Part shown: positions 19,385-28,079 of the stretch, in pieces | Layout of the letters: every line of letters begins with the position of its first letter | How positions within the stretch are numbered: the stretch's first letter is position 1 | Source: Delftia sp. PS-11 | GTDB taxonomy: Bacteria; Pseudomonadota; Gammaproteobacteria; Burkholderiales; Burkholderiaceae_C | Assembly: GCF_029870285.1 (NCBI RefSeq) | Contig: NZ_JACSYA010000034.1 | Coordinates: 1-62,387 of the forward strand | Length of the DNA: 62,387 nucleotides | Direction of reading: 5' to 3' | Translations under genes and position numbers: made by a program | Notes under the pieces: model-generated | What the model saw: only the letters and a program-made list of their open reading frames with translations | Told to the model about the DNA's origin: nothing | The model's database searches: none

Positions 19385-21658
19385 ATGATCTATTCGACCC
19401 CCCCGAGCAATGCAGACCTGGGCGCGGCGCTGACGCCCCAGGAATACGCGCGCATCATCGATGACATCCTGGAGCAGCCTACCTGGCGGGCCCAGGCGGA
19501 CACGGAGGCCGACTATGTGGACGGCAACCAGCTTGACAGCGAACTGCTGGCGCGCATGCGGCGCTTCGGTATCCCGCCGGCCAAGGAGAACATCATCGGC
19601 TCTGCCATCCGGGCCGTGTGCGGCTACGAGGCCAAGACGCGCACGGATTGGCGCGTGACGCCCGATGGTGATCCTGGTGGCCAGGACGTGGCCGATGCGC
19701 TCAATTTCCGGCTCAACCAGGCCGAGCGCCACAGCCGCGCGGATCGTGCCATCAGCGATGCCTTTCTGCCGCAGATCAGTGTGGGGCTGGGCTGGGTCGA
19801 GGTCGCGCGCGCCAGCGATCCGTTCGCTTACCCCTACCGCTGCCGCTATGTGCACCGCAATGAAATCTGGTGGGACATCCGAGCTCTGGAATCGGATCTG
19901 TCCGATGCCCATTGGCTGCTGCGCGAGCGCTTTGTGCGAAAGGAGCGGGTCGCGGCGGCCTTCCCCAAGCACAAGGAGGTGATCATGCGCGCGGACGTGC
20001 TGTCCGGGCCCGGCGGCTTCGGTGGCTTCCTGGGCGAGGGTGGGACCTCGACGGGGCTGCATGCCGGCCTCGACGTCGCACGGGCGTGGACGCCGCGCGA
20101 ACATGCCTGGTACCGCTCCGAGACCGATGAGCTGAGCCTGTGCGAGGTCTGGTACCGGCGCTGGGTCTCCGGTCTGGTGCTGCGCCTGCGCGGCGGCCGC
20201 GTGGTCGAGTTCGATGAAAGCAACCAGCAGCATCGTCTGGCGGTGGCCAGCGGCGCTGGCGCGCTTTCGCGGGAGACCATCACGCGCCTGCGCCGTTCCT
20301 ACTGGATTGGCCCTGTCTGCATCCATGATGGCCCTACGCCATACCCGCATCAAAATTTCCCCTATGTGCCGTTCTGGGGCTACCGAGAGGATCAGACCCG
20401 AGTGCCGTTCGGTCTGGTGCGAGACATGATCTTTGCACAAGACAATCTCAACAGCACCATCGCCAAGCTGCGTTGGGGAATGGCTTCGGTACGGGTCGAA
20501 CGCACCAAGGGTGCCACTAAGATGAGCAGTGCCCAGCTTCGGCAACAACTGGCCAGGCCAGATGCAGACATTGAGCTGGATGACCAGCATATGGAGAAGA
20601 AGGGTGCACGGTTCCAGGTCTTCCGGGATTTCCAGCTCAACGCCCAGCACTTCCAGCTGATGGAGGACAGCCGGCGCGCGCTGGGTCGTGTCAGTCCCAT
20701 TTCGCCGGCCATGCAGGGCCAGGCTGGCACGGCGCGCAGCGGCCTGCAGGAGCAGACCCAGTTGGAGCAGTCCCAGATCGGCATCGCGGACATGATGGAC
20801 AACACCAAGGACGCGCGCTCCATGGTGGGCGAGCTGCTGATGGCACTCATCATCGAGGACCTGGGCGACGAGGAGCAGGTCATCGTCATCGAGGGGGATG
20901 TGCTGAACCCGCCGCGCACGGTGGTGCTCAACAAGGCCGAGGTGGACCAGGCTACGGGCCTGGCGTACCGCTCCAATGACGTGCTCCGGACGCGGCTGAA
21001 GGTGGCTCTGGAGGATGTGCCGAGCACCAGCAGCTTCCGGGCCCAGCAGCTGTCTTCGCTGTCCGAGGCAGTCAAGGCGCTGCCGCCCCATATCCAGCAG
21101 GTGGCCATGCCGTTCCTGATCGACCTGATGGATCTGCCGCGCAAAAAGCAGGTGGTCGAGGCCATCCAGGCCGCAGCTGGGCAGGAATCGCCCGAGCAGG
21201 TGGAGCAGCGCATCAAGTCTGAGGTCGAGGCGGCGCTGGTGAAGGCCGGCAACGAGCTGAAGGCGCGCGAGCTGGATCTGAAGGAGCGCAAGACCGACGC
21301 GGAAATCAAGCAGATCATGGCTCAGGCCGTGCAGATCGGCGTGCAGGCGGCTTTCTCGGCCATGCAGGGCGGGGCACAGGTGGCGCAGATGCCGATGATC
21401 GCGCCCATCGCCGACGCCATCATGCAGGGCGCGGGCTACCAGCGGCCCAACCCCATGGGCGACGACCCGGACTTTCCGGTACCGGACGCGGCGCTGCCTG
21501 CTGGGCCTGTGGGTGGGCCTGGCCCCGGCGCGGCGCCGGCGGGCGCGGCCGCAGTGCCGGTGCACGAGAACACCAGCCCCACGTTCCCACCGGTGCCGCA
21601 GCAGCCAGGGCAGGGCATGGCGGGCATCGAAACGCCTAGCGCGGCAGACAACCTGTAG
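19385..21658 (+). CDS. Portal protein (podovirus type)
   Basis: 757 residues with the podovirus portal plan: an N-terminal region (RFGIPPAKENIIGSAIRAVC, YEAKTRTDWRVTPDGD), a wing/stem core (GYREDQTRVPFGLVRDMIFA, QDNLNSTIAKLRWGM), a SGLQEQTQLEQSQ helix, and a long C-terminal helical barrel (RIKSEVEAALVKAGNELKAR). The tail is Pro/Gly/Ala-rich. The ATG at 19385 follows the TerL stop by five bases. It forms the dodecameric ring at the capsid vertex for DNA entry and exit. Confidence 0.9.
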   Translation: MIYSTPPSNADLGAALTPQEYARIIDDILEQPTWRAQADTEADYVDGNQLDSELLARMRRFGIPPAKENIIGSAIRAVCGYEAKTRTDWRVTPDGDPGGQDVADALNFRLNQAERHSRADRAISDAFLPQISVGLGWVEVARASDPFAYPYRCRYVHRNEIWWDIRALESDLSDAHWLLRERFVRKERVAAAFPKHKEVIMRADVLSGPGGFGGFLGEGGTSTGLHAGLDVARAWTPREHAWYRSETDELSLCEVWYRRWVSGLVLRLRGGRVVEFDESNQQHRLAVASGAGALSRETITRLRRSYWIGPVCIHDGPTPYPHQNFPYVPFWGYREDQTRVPFGLVRDMIFAQDNLNSTIAKLRWGMASVRVERTKGATKMSSAQLRQQLARPDADIELDDQHMEKKGARFQVFRDFQLNAQHFQLMEDSRRALGRVSPISPAMQGQAGTARSGLQEQTQLEQSQIGIADMMDNTKDARSMVGELLMALIIEDLGDEEQVIVIEGDVLNPPRTVVLNKAEVDQATGLAYRSNDVLRTRLKVALEDVPSTSSFRAQQLSSLSEAVKALPPHIQQVAMPFLIDLMDLPRKKQVVEAIQAAAGQESPEQVEQRIKSEVEAALVKAGNELKARELDLKERKTDAEIKQIMAQAVQIGVQAAFSAMQGGAQVAQMPMIAPIADAIMQGAGYQRPNPMGDDPDFPVPDAALPAGPVGGPGPGAAPAGAAAVPVHENTSPTFPPVPQQPGQGMAGIETPSAADNL

Positions 21659-21672
21659 CGCGCGAAATGTTT

Positions 21673-21691
21673 GCCCCGTCCAGAGTTGGAT
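21673..21691 (+). promoter_or_regulatory. Late-module 19-bp element, copy B
   Basis: GCCCCGTCCAGAGTTGGAT lies 15 bases after the portal stop. Its first 11 bases can pair with CTGGGCGGGGC just downstream (to 21705), making a strong hairpin in the RNA. It heads the scaffold/capsid module. Confidence 0.65.
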
Positions 21692-21884
21692 TTTCTGGGC
21701 GGGGCGCTGGACACTTGATCCCAAGCCGAAAGCAGCAGCAGACGGCGAAACGCCTGCCCGGGATGGGTCGGCACCTCCCGTAGATGGAGAGTGTGAAGGT
21801 CGGGGCTTCGGCCCCGGCCCGATCCTCGAATCTGCGTGCCCCCTTCAACAGGCCCGGCCGGATAGCCGGGGATGTGGAGCACCT

Positions 21885-22922
21885 ATGACGATGACCCCCG
21901 AGGCGCTGCTGGCAGCAGCTTATGAAGGCACCCTGAATCTGGACGCGGATGCGGACCAGGTGATCGGTGCCGCTGGCGCACCTGCCGTAGCAAGCCCCGA
22001 AACCCCCACCCCTACCAATGCACCGGCCGCAGAAGCCGCTCCAGCGCAGCCCGCTGGTGCACCTGCTGCAGCCGCCGGCGCGGGCACGACCACGGCGCAG
22101 GAAGACGCGCCCGTAGGTACGCCCATCGCCAGCCGGTCGGGTGAATACACGATCCCCTACGAGCAGCTGGTCAAGGCGCGCACCGCGCGCGACACGCTGG
22201 CGACCGAAAACGCGGCCTTGAAGGCCCAGTTGGAGCAGCTGACGCGCGGCCAGCAGCACAACCTGGCCCAGGCCCAGGCGGACGCCGCCGCCCGAGCGGA
22301 TGCCGGCGCGGCGCCTACCACGGCCGACAAGAACCTGGCGATTGCACAGACCGCAGCCTCCCAGGGCGTGGATATGTCGCTGTTCGGGGATTTCTCGGAA
22401 GAGGCGATTGCCAAGGGTGTGGCGGCCATGGTCGAGGCCCGTGTGCAGGCCGCCCTCGCGCCGCTGCAGCAGCGCGAACAGGTCAATGCACTGGATGCCC
22501 ATGCCCGGGCGATCTATTCCGCGCACCCCGATGCCGACGAGATTGCCGAGTCTGCGCAGTTCAAGCAGTGGGTGGATGCCCAGCCTGCTTTTGCCCGCAC
22601 TGCAATCGAACAGGTGATCGAGCGCGGCACGGCGGCCGATGTCGTGGAGGTGCTCAACACCTTCAAGCAGGCCCACACAGCCACCAATGCGCCGGCCCAG
22701 CCTGGCCGCACTGGCAACCCCGTGGATGCGGCGGTTGCCAAGGCGGTTCAGCGGGCCGAGCAGCAGGTGCCCATCAGCCTTTCCGATCTCACGGGCGCGG
22801 CGGCCGGGGCCAGCGAGGCAGAACGCCTGCAGGCGCTGTCCAGCAACCCTGCCGCGCTCCTGAACGCCGTGGGCGGCTTGTCTTCGGACAAGCTCGATGC
22901 CCTCATGAATAGCGTTGCCTGA
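21885..22922 (+). CDS. Scaffolding protein
   Basis: 345 residues, acidic and Ala-rich. An N-terminal Pro/Ala-rich stretch precedes a coiled coil (TARDTLATENAALKAQLEQL) and a long helical region (VAAMVEARVQAALAPLQQRE). It is placed between portal and capsid genes. Composition, length and location are those of podovirus scaffolds, which guide procapsid assembly and then leave. No protease is visible nearby, as in P22-type assembly. Confidence 0.82.
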   Translation: MTMTPEALLAAAYEGTLNLDADADQVIGAAGAPAVASPETPTPTNAPAAEAAPAQPAGAPAAAAGAGTTTAQEDAPVGTPIASRSGEYTIPYEQLVKARTARDTLATENAALKAQLEQLTRGQQHNLAQAQADAAARADAGAAPTTADKNLAIAQTAASQGVDMSLFGDFSEEAIAKGVAAMVEARVQAALAPLQQREQVNALDAHARAIYSAHPDADEIAESAQFKQWVDAQPAFARTAIEQVIERGTAADVVEVLNTFKQAHTATNAPAQPGRTGNPVDAAVAKAVQRAEQQVPISLSDLTGAAAGASEAERLQALSSNPAALLNAVGGLSSDKLDALMNSVA

Positions 22923-22995
22923 GCCAGGCCGCGTCCTTTTTTGAAACCTGGGCCACCTCGTGACGAGGCAGCCCGCTCCCAGTGATGGAGGTCGT

Positions 22996-24288
22996 ATGAC
23001 CGGAAAAACCAATGTTGCAGCCGGCTCCCCCGGCGCAATGCTCGTCCAGGCCGCTGGCCTGTTCGCGCAATCCATGCAGCGCAATTCGACGCTCAATCGC
23101 ATGGTGGGCACGGTGCCCAAGGGCGAGGCCCATGTGGCCGAGGTGCTGCGCAAGCAGACATCCACTGACATGCCCATTGTGCGCACAATCGATCTGTCGC
23201 GCGGCACGGGCTCCGAGGTGGAATTCAGCTTCGTGCAGCCCACGAACGCCTACCCCATCATGGGCAGCCGCACGGCCGAGGGCAAGGGCACGGGCATTGA
23301 ACGGGACACATCCCGTGTCCGTGTGAATCAGGTGCGTTTCCCCGTGGATCTGGGCAACCAGATGACGGAAATCAATTCGCCGATAGATTTCCGCCGCATT
23401 GGCCGCCCCATCGCGTTGTCGCTGATGAACGGCTACCAGGATCAGCTGACACTGACCCACCTGGCTGGTGCGCGCGGCTACCACGACAACATCGAATGGC
23501 GCCTGCCTACGGAAGCACATGAGAACTTCGCCGAGTACGCGATCAATCCTGTGAAGGCGCCGACCAAGAACCGCCATTTCATTGCGGACGGTGATGCCAT
23601 CACGGGTTTGAAGGTGAACGCGGGTGAGCTGGACATCCAGTCCGGCGACGAGTTGACGATGGATGTGGTGGACAGCATTCGCACCGTGATGGAATCCATC
23701 GCGCTGCCGCCGCCCGCCATCAAGATCCCCGAAGACAAGGTGGCCGAGGATTCGCCGCTGCGTGTGTTGCTGGTCTCGCCGGCGCAGTACCACGCTTTCG
23801 CGCAGGACCCGGGTTTCCGGCAGTTCCAGGCCAACGCCCTGGCGCGCGCGTCCAAGGCCAACAATCACCCACTGTTCCTGGGCGAGGTGGGCCTGTGGAA
23901 CGGCATCCTGATCTGCAAGATGCCCAAGCCCATCCGTTTCTACGCGGGCGATCCGCTGCGCTACTGCACCTCCTACGAGTCCGAGCAGGAAAGCACTTGC
24001 CTCGTGCCGGCATCTTTTGGCACCACACATGCCATCGACCGCGCCATCCTGCTGGGCGGCCAGGCGCTGGCCCAGGCCTTCGGCAAGTCCAAGCACGGTG
24101 GCATGCCGTTCTTCTGGAGCGAGAAGGATTTCGACCACGGCGACAAGACTGAGCTGCTGATCGGCGCCATCATGGGCATGTTCAAGGTCCGCTGGGAAGT
24201 TGTCCAGGGCAATGGCCGAAAGCACTTCACCGACCACGGCGCCACGGTCATCGATACCGCCGTGCGCATCATCGGCGAACGCAACTGA
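22996..24288 (+). CDS. Major capsid protein (N4-gp56-like family)
   Basis: 430 residues. It resembles the N4-gp56/DUF4043 capsid family: QSMQRNSTLNRMVGTVPKGE, VRTIDLSRGTGSEVEFSFVQ, RRIGRPIALSLMNGYQDQLT, FLGEVGLWNGILICKMPKPI, and a C-terminal FDHGDKTELLIGAIMGMFKV region. GGAGG lies seven bases before ATG 22996. It builds the icosahedral shell with the HK97 fold expected for the family. Confidence 0.9.
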   Translation: MTGKTNVAAGSPGAMLVQAAGLFAQSMQRNSTLNRMVGTVPKGEAHVAEVLRKQTSTDMPIVRTIDLSRGTGSEVEFSFVQPTNAYPIMGSRTAEGKGTGIERDTSRVRVNQVRFPVDLGNQMTEINSPIDFRRIGRPIALSLMNGYQDQLTLTHLAGARGYHDNIEWRLPTEAHENFAEYAINPVKAPTKNRHFIADGDAITGLKVNAGELDIQSGDELTMDVVDSIRTVMESIALPPPAIKIPEDKVAEDSPLRVLLVSPAQYHAFAQDPGFRQFQANALARASKANNHPLFLGEVGLWNGILICKMPKPIRFYAGDPLRYCTSYESEQESTCLVPASFGTTHAIDRAILLGGQALAQAFGKSKHGGMPFFWSEKDFDHGDKTELLIGAIMGMFKVRWEVVQGNGRKHFTDHGATVIDTAVRIIGERN

Positions 24289-24354
24289 TAGGCCCAGGCA
24301 GGCTGCTGGTTGGCGGCCTGTCCTGTCCACTCCCCACTGACATCGGAGGCCGGC

Positions 24355-24831
24355 ATGGCAACTCTCACCAAAACCCAGTCCGCCAGTAACAACCTGGGCG
24401 CGACTCCCTGGGGCAATCTCAGTGCCCTGCATTACACCCTGACCACCAACGCGGCCGGCGCGGCCCTGGGATGCGACGTGCTGACCCCGGCAGTGCAGGG
24501 CACCAAGATCCGTCTGGGCGTGTTGCCTGCGGGCTTCAAGCTGCTGGACAGCCAAGTCATCGTGGCCACTGCCATGACGGCCGCTGTTGTCGGCAAGCTG
24601 GGCTTCGAATACACGGACGGCCAGGATGACGCCAAGGTCCCGCAGGCCGCTGACTATTTCGGTACCGCCCTGAACCTGGCCGCCGCCGCGCGTTTGCGCA
24701 ACGCGAGCGCGGCGCGTGCAGTCGTACTGCCCAAGGATGCCTACCTGGTGCTGACCCTCTCCGGCGCCGACAACGCCAAGGCCAGCGCGCTGGATGTCGT
24801 GGTGCTGGGCGTGCCCGAAGGCGTTGCCTGA
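24355..24831 (+). CDS. Putative head decoration / virion protein, 158 aa
   Basis: Immediately after the capsid gene, with GGAGG at ideal spacing. The product (MATLTKTQSASNNLGATPWG, VLTPAVQGTKIRLGVLPAGF, ARAVVLPKDAYLVLTLSGAD) is beta-rich with no charged clusters, typical of small capsid-surface proteins. Decoration or cement role is inferred from position and composition only. Confidence 0.65.
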   Translation: MATLTKTQSASNNLGATPWGNLSALHYTLTTNAAGAALGCDVLTPAVQGTKIRLGVLPAGFKLLDSQVIVATAMTAAVVGKLGFEYTDGQDDAKVPQAADYFGTALNLAAAARLRNASAARAVVLPKDAYLVLTLSGADNAKASALDVVVLGVPEGVA

Positions 24832-24861
24832 TCGCGGCGCGCGCGCCAGGACCCATCACAG

Positions 24862-24882
24862 CAAGCCGGCATGCCCGGCTTG
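24862..24882 (+). terminator. Hairpin after the head-decoration gene (weak terminator)
   Basis: CAAGCCGG pairs with CCGGCTTG around a five-base loop. The following sequence has only a short T-rich stretch (TTGCAC), so it is more likely an attenuator or mRNA-stability element than a full terminator. Confidence 0.4.
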
Positions 24883-24904
24883 TTGCACATGAACGGAGCG
24901 AAAA

Positions 24905-25318
24905 ATGGATTTCGAGAAGCTGCAATACACGGGCACCAAGCCCTATACCGACCGACTGGCCAGCAAGGCGTGGCAGCCTGGCGACATCAAGCTGGTCTCT
25001 GCTGACGTGGCGCGCAAGCTGTTGCGCTATGTGGAGTTTCGCCGTCCAGAAACGGAGGCCGGGACACAGGGGCAGCAGCCTACCCAGCCCACCGATGCCG
25101 ATCTGCAGCAGGCCCTGGAGGCGCAGCGCCAGACCGAGCTGCAGGCAAAGCAGGAGCATGTCGCTCTGGAAAGCATGCTGCTGACCATTGAGACCATGGA
25201 CAAGGGCGCTTTGGCCGAATACGCACTCAAGTACGAGGTCAAGCTGGACGCGCGCAAGGGCGAGGCCAAGCTGCGCGCGGAAGTGGCCAATCTGGTCGAG
25301 CAGTTCGGGGCCCGCTGA
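24905..25318 (+). CDS. Virion-associated protein with C-terminal HeH/SAP-like helix pair, 137 aa
   Basis: 137 residues. The N-terminal part (MDFEKLQYTGTKPYTDRLAS, WQPGDIKLVSADVARKLLRY) is a small domain. A Gln-rich linker follows, then a helix-extended-loop-helix-like end (MDKGALAEYALKYEVKLDAR, KAKLRAEVANLVEQFG type). Such N-domain/HeH arrangements are frequent between capsid and adaptor genes in phages. Its stop overlaps the adaptor start by one base. Function unknown. Confidence 0.68.
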   Translation: MDFEKLQYTGTKPYTDRLASKAWQPGDIKLVSADVARKLLRYVEFRRPETEAGTQGQQPTQPTDADLQQALEAQRQTELQAKQEHVALESMLLTIETMDKGALAEYALKYEVKLDARKGEAKLRAEVANLVEQFGAR

Positions 25319-25989
25319 TGAATCTGGAGCAGCTGATCGCGCGCTTTCGGGAGGATGCGCGTGACGTTGAAACCCCTCCGCTGTGGAGCGATGAAACCGT
25401 TACCGGGTGGCTCAATGACGCAGTGGCCGAGGCGGCAGTGCGCGGCCGGCTGCTTCTGGAAACGGACAAACCACAGGTCTGCAGCATCACGCTGGTGCCG
25501 GCGCAAAGTGTCTACCCGCTACACCCAGCGCTCTATGAAATCACCTATCTGGCCCATCAGGCGGATGGCTCCAGCGAGGTGGATGAGCTGTCGCTGGTGT
25601 CTACCGAGTGGCTGGACCGCAACCACCCGGGATGGCGCAATCGGCGTATCGAGCAGGTGCGCTGGGCCGTGCAGGGCGAACGCAGTATCCGGCTGGTGCC
25701 GCCCCCCGCGCGCAGCGGGCGGTTGCTGCTGGAGGGGTATCGGCTGCCGCTGCGGCTGATGAGCAACCCCACCGATGTGCCGGAGATTCATGCATTCAGC
25801 CATGACAAGCTGGTTCTGTGGGCGCTGTACCGGGCTTTTTCGCAGCCGGATGCCGATGGCCTTGACGCCCAGCGCGCGGCCACTGCGGAGCGTGATTTCA
25901 CGGCCTACTTCGGCCGGCGTCCGGATGCCGATTTGCGGCGAGAAACCCGTGAGGACGTGCCTCACGTCACCGAATCCATCTTTTTGTAA
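25318..25989 (+). CDS. Head-tail adaptor / connector protein (P22 gp4-like position)
   Basis: 223 residues, mainly helical. LEQLIARFREDARDVETPPL and DETVTGWLNDAVAEAAVRGR open the domain, beta-strands with PLHPALYEITYL follow, and then a helical end (HDKLVLWALYRAFSQPDADG, RDFTAYFGRRPDAD). The fold and wording of the N-terminus resemble phage adaptor proteins that bind under the portal ring. Location just before the ejection-type genes agrees. Confidence 0.75.
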   Translation: MNLEQLIARFREDARDVETPPLWSDETVTGWLNDAVAEAAVRGRLLLETDKPQVCSITLVPAQSVYPLHPALYEITYLAHQADGSSEVDELSLVSTEWLDRNHPGWRNRRIEQVRWAVQGERSIRLVPPPARSGRLLLEGYRLPLRLMSNPTDVPEIHAFSHDKLVLWALYRAFSQPDADGLDAQRAATAERDFTAYFGRRPDADLRRETREDVPHVTESIFL

Positions 25990-26000
25990 ACGAGGCAGGC

Positions 26001-28028
26001 ATGTTCGGACTTCCCTCTGAAAAGAAAAAAGCGGCACCCGCTGCAGCTGGGCCCGGCCTGGGCCTGCGCGGGCGCACCAGCCGGGGCGCGGCAATCGCGC
26101 AGGCCCAGAATCAGGCGCCAGACTCGATCCCCGGGATGTTCAAGCCTGGGGAATTCGTGTTGCCACCTGACACAGTGCACGCCATGGGTGGCCCTGATGC
26201 GTTGAAGGCAGTGGTCGATGCCACGCATACGCCTGTACCAGAGCGGGCCATCGTGCCGCCAGGTTTCGAGCCCCAGGTGTTCTTTGCGAATGGCGAGGGG
26301 CCCGAGGATCAGATGCCACGCGGCCAGCGCGTTGCACCATATGTGAACCATCGAGCGCCGAATGGCCCGCCCGTCATGCCAGAACCGCCCCTGCTTGGCA
26401 ACAGTGCGCCCCCTCAAACAGGCCTGCAGGCGACATCCCGACCGAATTTCACGATGGGTGGTGGCCCTGAGATCCCGGTGCGGCCGGCGGGACCCGATGT
26501 GACCGATGTTCGCCCGAAGTTCAACCCTGCAAACGCCTCAAAGGAAGCTCAAGCGTGGATGGCGGAGCGGGCTCGCACTGCCGGTGCCGGGCAGCCACCG
26601 CCAGCGGGGCCGGCAGCACCGGTATCTCCAGCCGCAACTGTTGCACCTGCTCCTACAACTGCACCTGCACCTCAAGGCGCCGCCTATCGCGCGGGAGCCG
26701 CTGTTGGGCGCGTAGCAGCCCCGGCGCTGCGAGCAGTCGGGGCAGCTGCTGTTCCTGCAACCTTAGCAGGTACTGGTGGCACCGTGGCCGCTACTCCAAC
26801 AGAAGACTACGAAAAGCGATTCGGGCTCCAGCCCAACAGCCTGGAAGGATTCGCCGGTTTTGCGCGAGATGTTGGTGTCCGCGCATTGGGGGCTGCTTCT
26901 GATCTTGGGGATGGACTCACCATGGGGATGGCAGGGCGCTACCTCTTTGCGGACAAGCAAGGGCGTACCAATGAACCTGCTACGCCGCCTACTGCAAGCA
27001 CTGGCCAAGCCGCCTTGCCTGCAGACAAACCGTCCACAACGACGGCAAGTCCCAGTCAGCCCGGCAGCCATGAATACGGCCCCCCAGCATCTGCTGCGCC
27101 AACGCAGGTCATCCCTGGCGTGTACCGGCGAGGCACCAGCTATGCAGACAGTGCCCAGGCGGCCGCCATGGGGGACAAGACGAGCGCAGCACCATCAGCA
27201 GGCGATAACGCAGCTGCCACAAACCTTGCTGCCCAGTATGCCGCTGGTGGTGGATTCACTCCAGGTATGCGTGGCCTGCCTGCCAGCAGTACCCCAGAAA
27301 TTCGGAGCAACCCCATTCGCCACAGTGCAAACGATTGGCAGGCGCGCAAAGATCTGGCGAACCTGGAAACAGGTGCCTCAAGCATCATGAATCGACCCTC
27401 CTATACAGATGCAGGGATGGGGCGTTTTCGTGGTGGCGCGGCAGGTGGTCTGCCTCCTGCTGTCGCGGCCTACCAGGCAGCATTGCAGACTGATGCGGCA
27501 CTGCGCCAAGCACAGCCGGCAATGGATACGGAGGCCATGCGCCAAAATGGCGCCACTGCGCGCGAGGATGCCCAGCAAGCAGGGTTGATACGGCGCGAGG
27601 CCATGCAGCAGGCCGGGGAATCCAGCCGCGCAGGCATGCGCTTTGGGCTGGAGCAGCAGCGGTTGAAGTCTGAACTCGATACACGTGGCTTCCAGCAGCG
27701 GGCTGCTACACAGGAAGAAGCATTGCGCAATACGCTGATTGACCCGAATGCCAGCGAAGAGCAGCGTCAAAAGGCTCAAAAGACCCTGCGCGCGCTCAAG
27801 GGAGAGGCCGAACCTTCGCCTTGGAAGGTCACCGTTACACCTGCCAGCAAGAATGCAGATGGGTCTACAACAGAAGGCAGCATCATTCGCCACAACGGTG
27901 TTACGGGGCAGGTGGAGCGAGTGGATGGCAAAAGCGCCTTGCCGCCAGGCATGGTCAAGCAGGTAGGCACTGCCAAAGGAAAGCCGGTCTATGAGGACTC
28001 CAAAGGCCAAAAGTACATGGGCGACTAA
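26001..28028 (+). CDS. Putative internal virion / ejection protein, 675 aa
   Basis: 675 residues, low in complexity (Ala, Pro, Gln, Gly). An N-terminal conserved patch (SIPGMFKPGEFVLPPDTVHA, GGPDALKAVVDATHTP) precedes long disordered stretches. Helices rich in Ala/Gln/Arg (AAYQAALQTDAALRQAQPAM, RLKSELDTRGFQQRAATQEE) follow, ending with a small beta-like unit (GQVERVDGKSALPPGMVKQV). Position between adaptor and the giant polyvalent gene suggests an injected or channel-forming virion protein. No domain is firmly recognised. Confidence 0.65.
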   Translation: MFGLPSEKKKAAPAAAGPGLGLRGRTSRGAAIAQAQNQAPDSIPGMFKPGEFVLPPDTVHAMGGPDALKAVVDATHTPVPERAIVPPGFEPQVFFANGEGPEDQMPRGQRVAPYVNHRAPNGPPVMPEPPLLGNSAPPQTGLQATSRPNFTMGGGPEIPVRPAGPDVTDVRPKFNPANASKEAQAWMAERARTAGAGQPPPAGPAAPVSPAATVAPAPTTAPAPQGAAYRAGAAVGRVAAPALRAVGAAAVPATLAGTGGTVAATPTEDYEKRFGLQPNSLEGFAGFARDVGVRALGAASDLGDGLTMGMAGRYLFADKQGRTNEPATPPTASTGQAALPADKPSTTTASPSQPGSHEYGPPASAAPTQVIPGVYRRGTSYADSAQAAAMGDKTSAAPSAGDNAAATNLAAQYAAGGGFTPGMRGLPASSTPEIRSNPIRHSANDWQARKDLANLETGASSIMNRPSYTDAGMGRFRGGAAGGLPPAVAAYQAALQTDAALRQAQPAMDTEAMRQNGATAREDAQQAGLIRREAMQQAGESSRAGMRFGLEQQRLKSELDTRGFQQRAATQEEALRNTLIDPNASEEQRQKAQKTLRALKGEAEPSPWKVTVTPASKNADGSTTEGSIIRHNGVTGQVERVDGKSALPPGMVKQVGTAKGKPVYEDSKGQKYMGD

Positions 28029-28030
28029 CA

Positions 28031-28049
28031 GCCCCGTCTAGGGTTCGAC
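28031..28049 (+). promoter_or_regulatory. Late-module 19-bp element, copy C
   Basis: GCCCCGTCTAGGGTTCGAC starts two bases after the preceding stop. A perfect hairpin follows (TCCCCCAC / GTGGGGGA, 28055-28079), ending directly at the ATG of the giant gene, so translation of that gene could depend on RNA structure. Confidence 0.7.
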
Positions 28050-28079
28050 TATCCGTCCCCCACACGCGAGAGTGGGGGA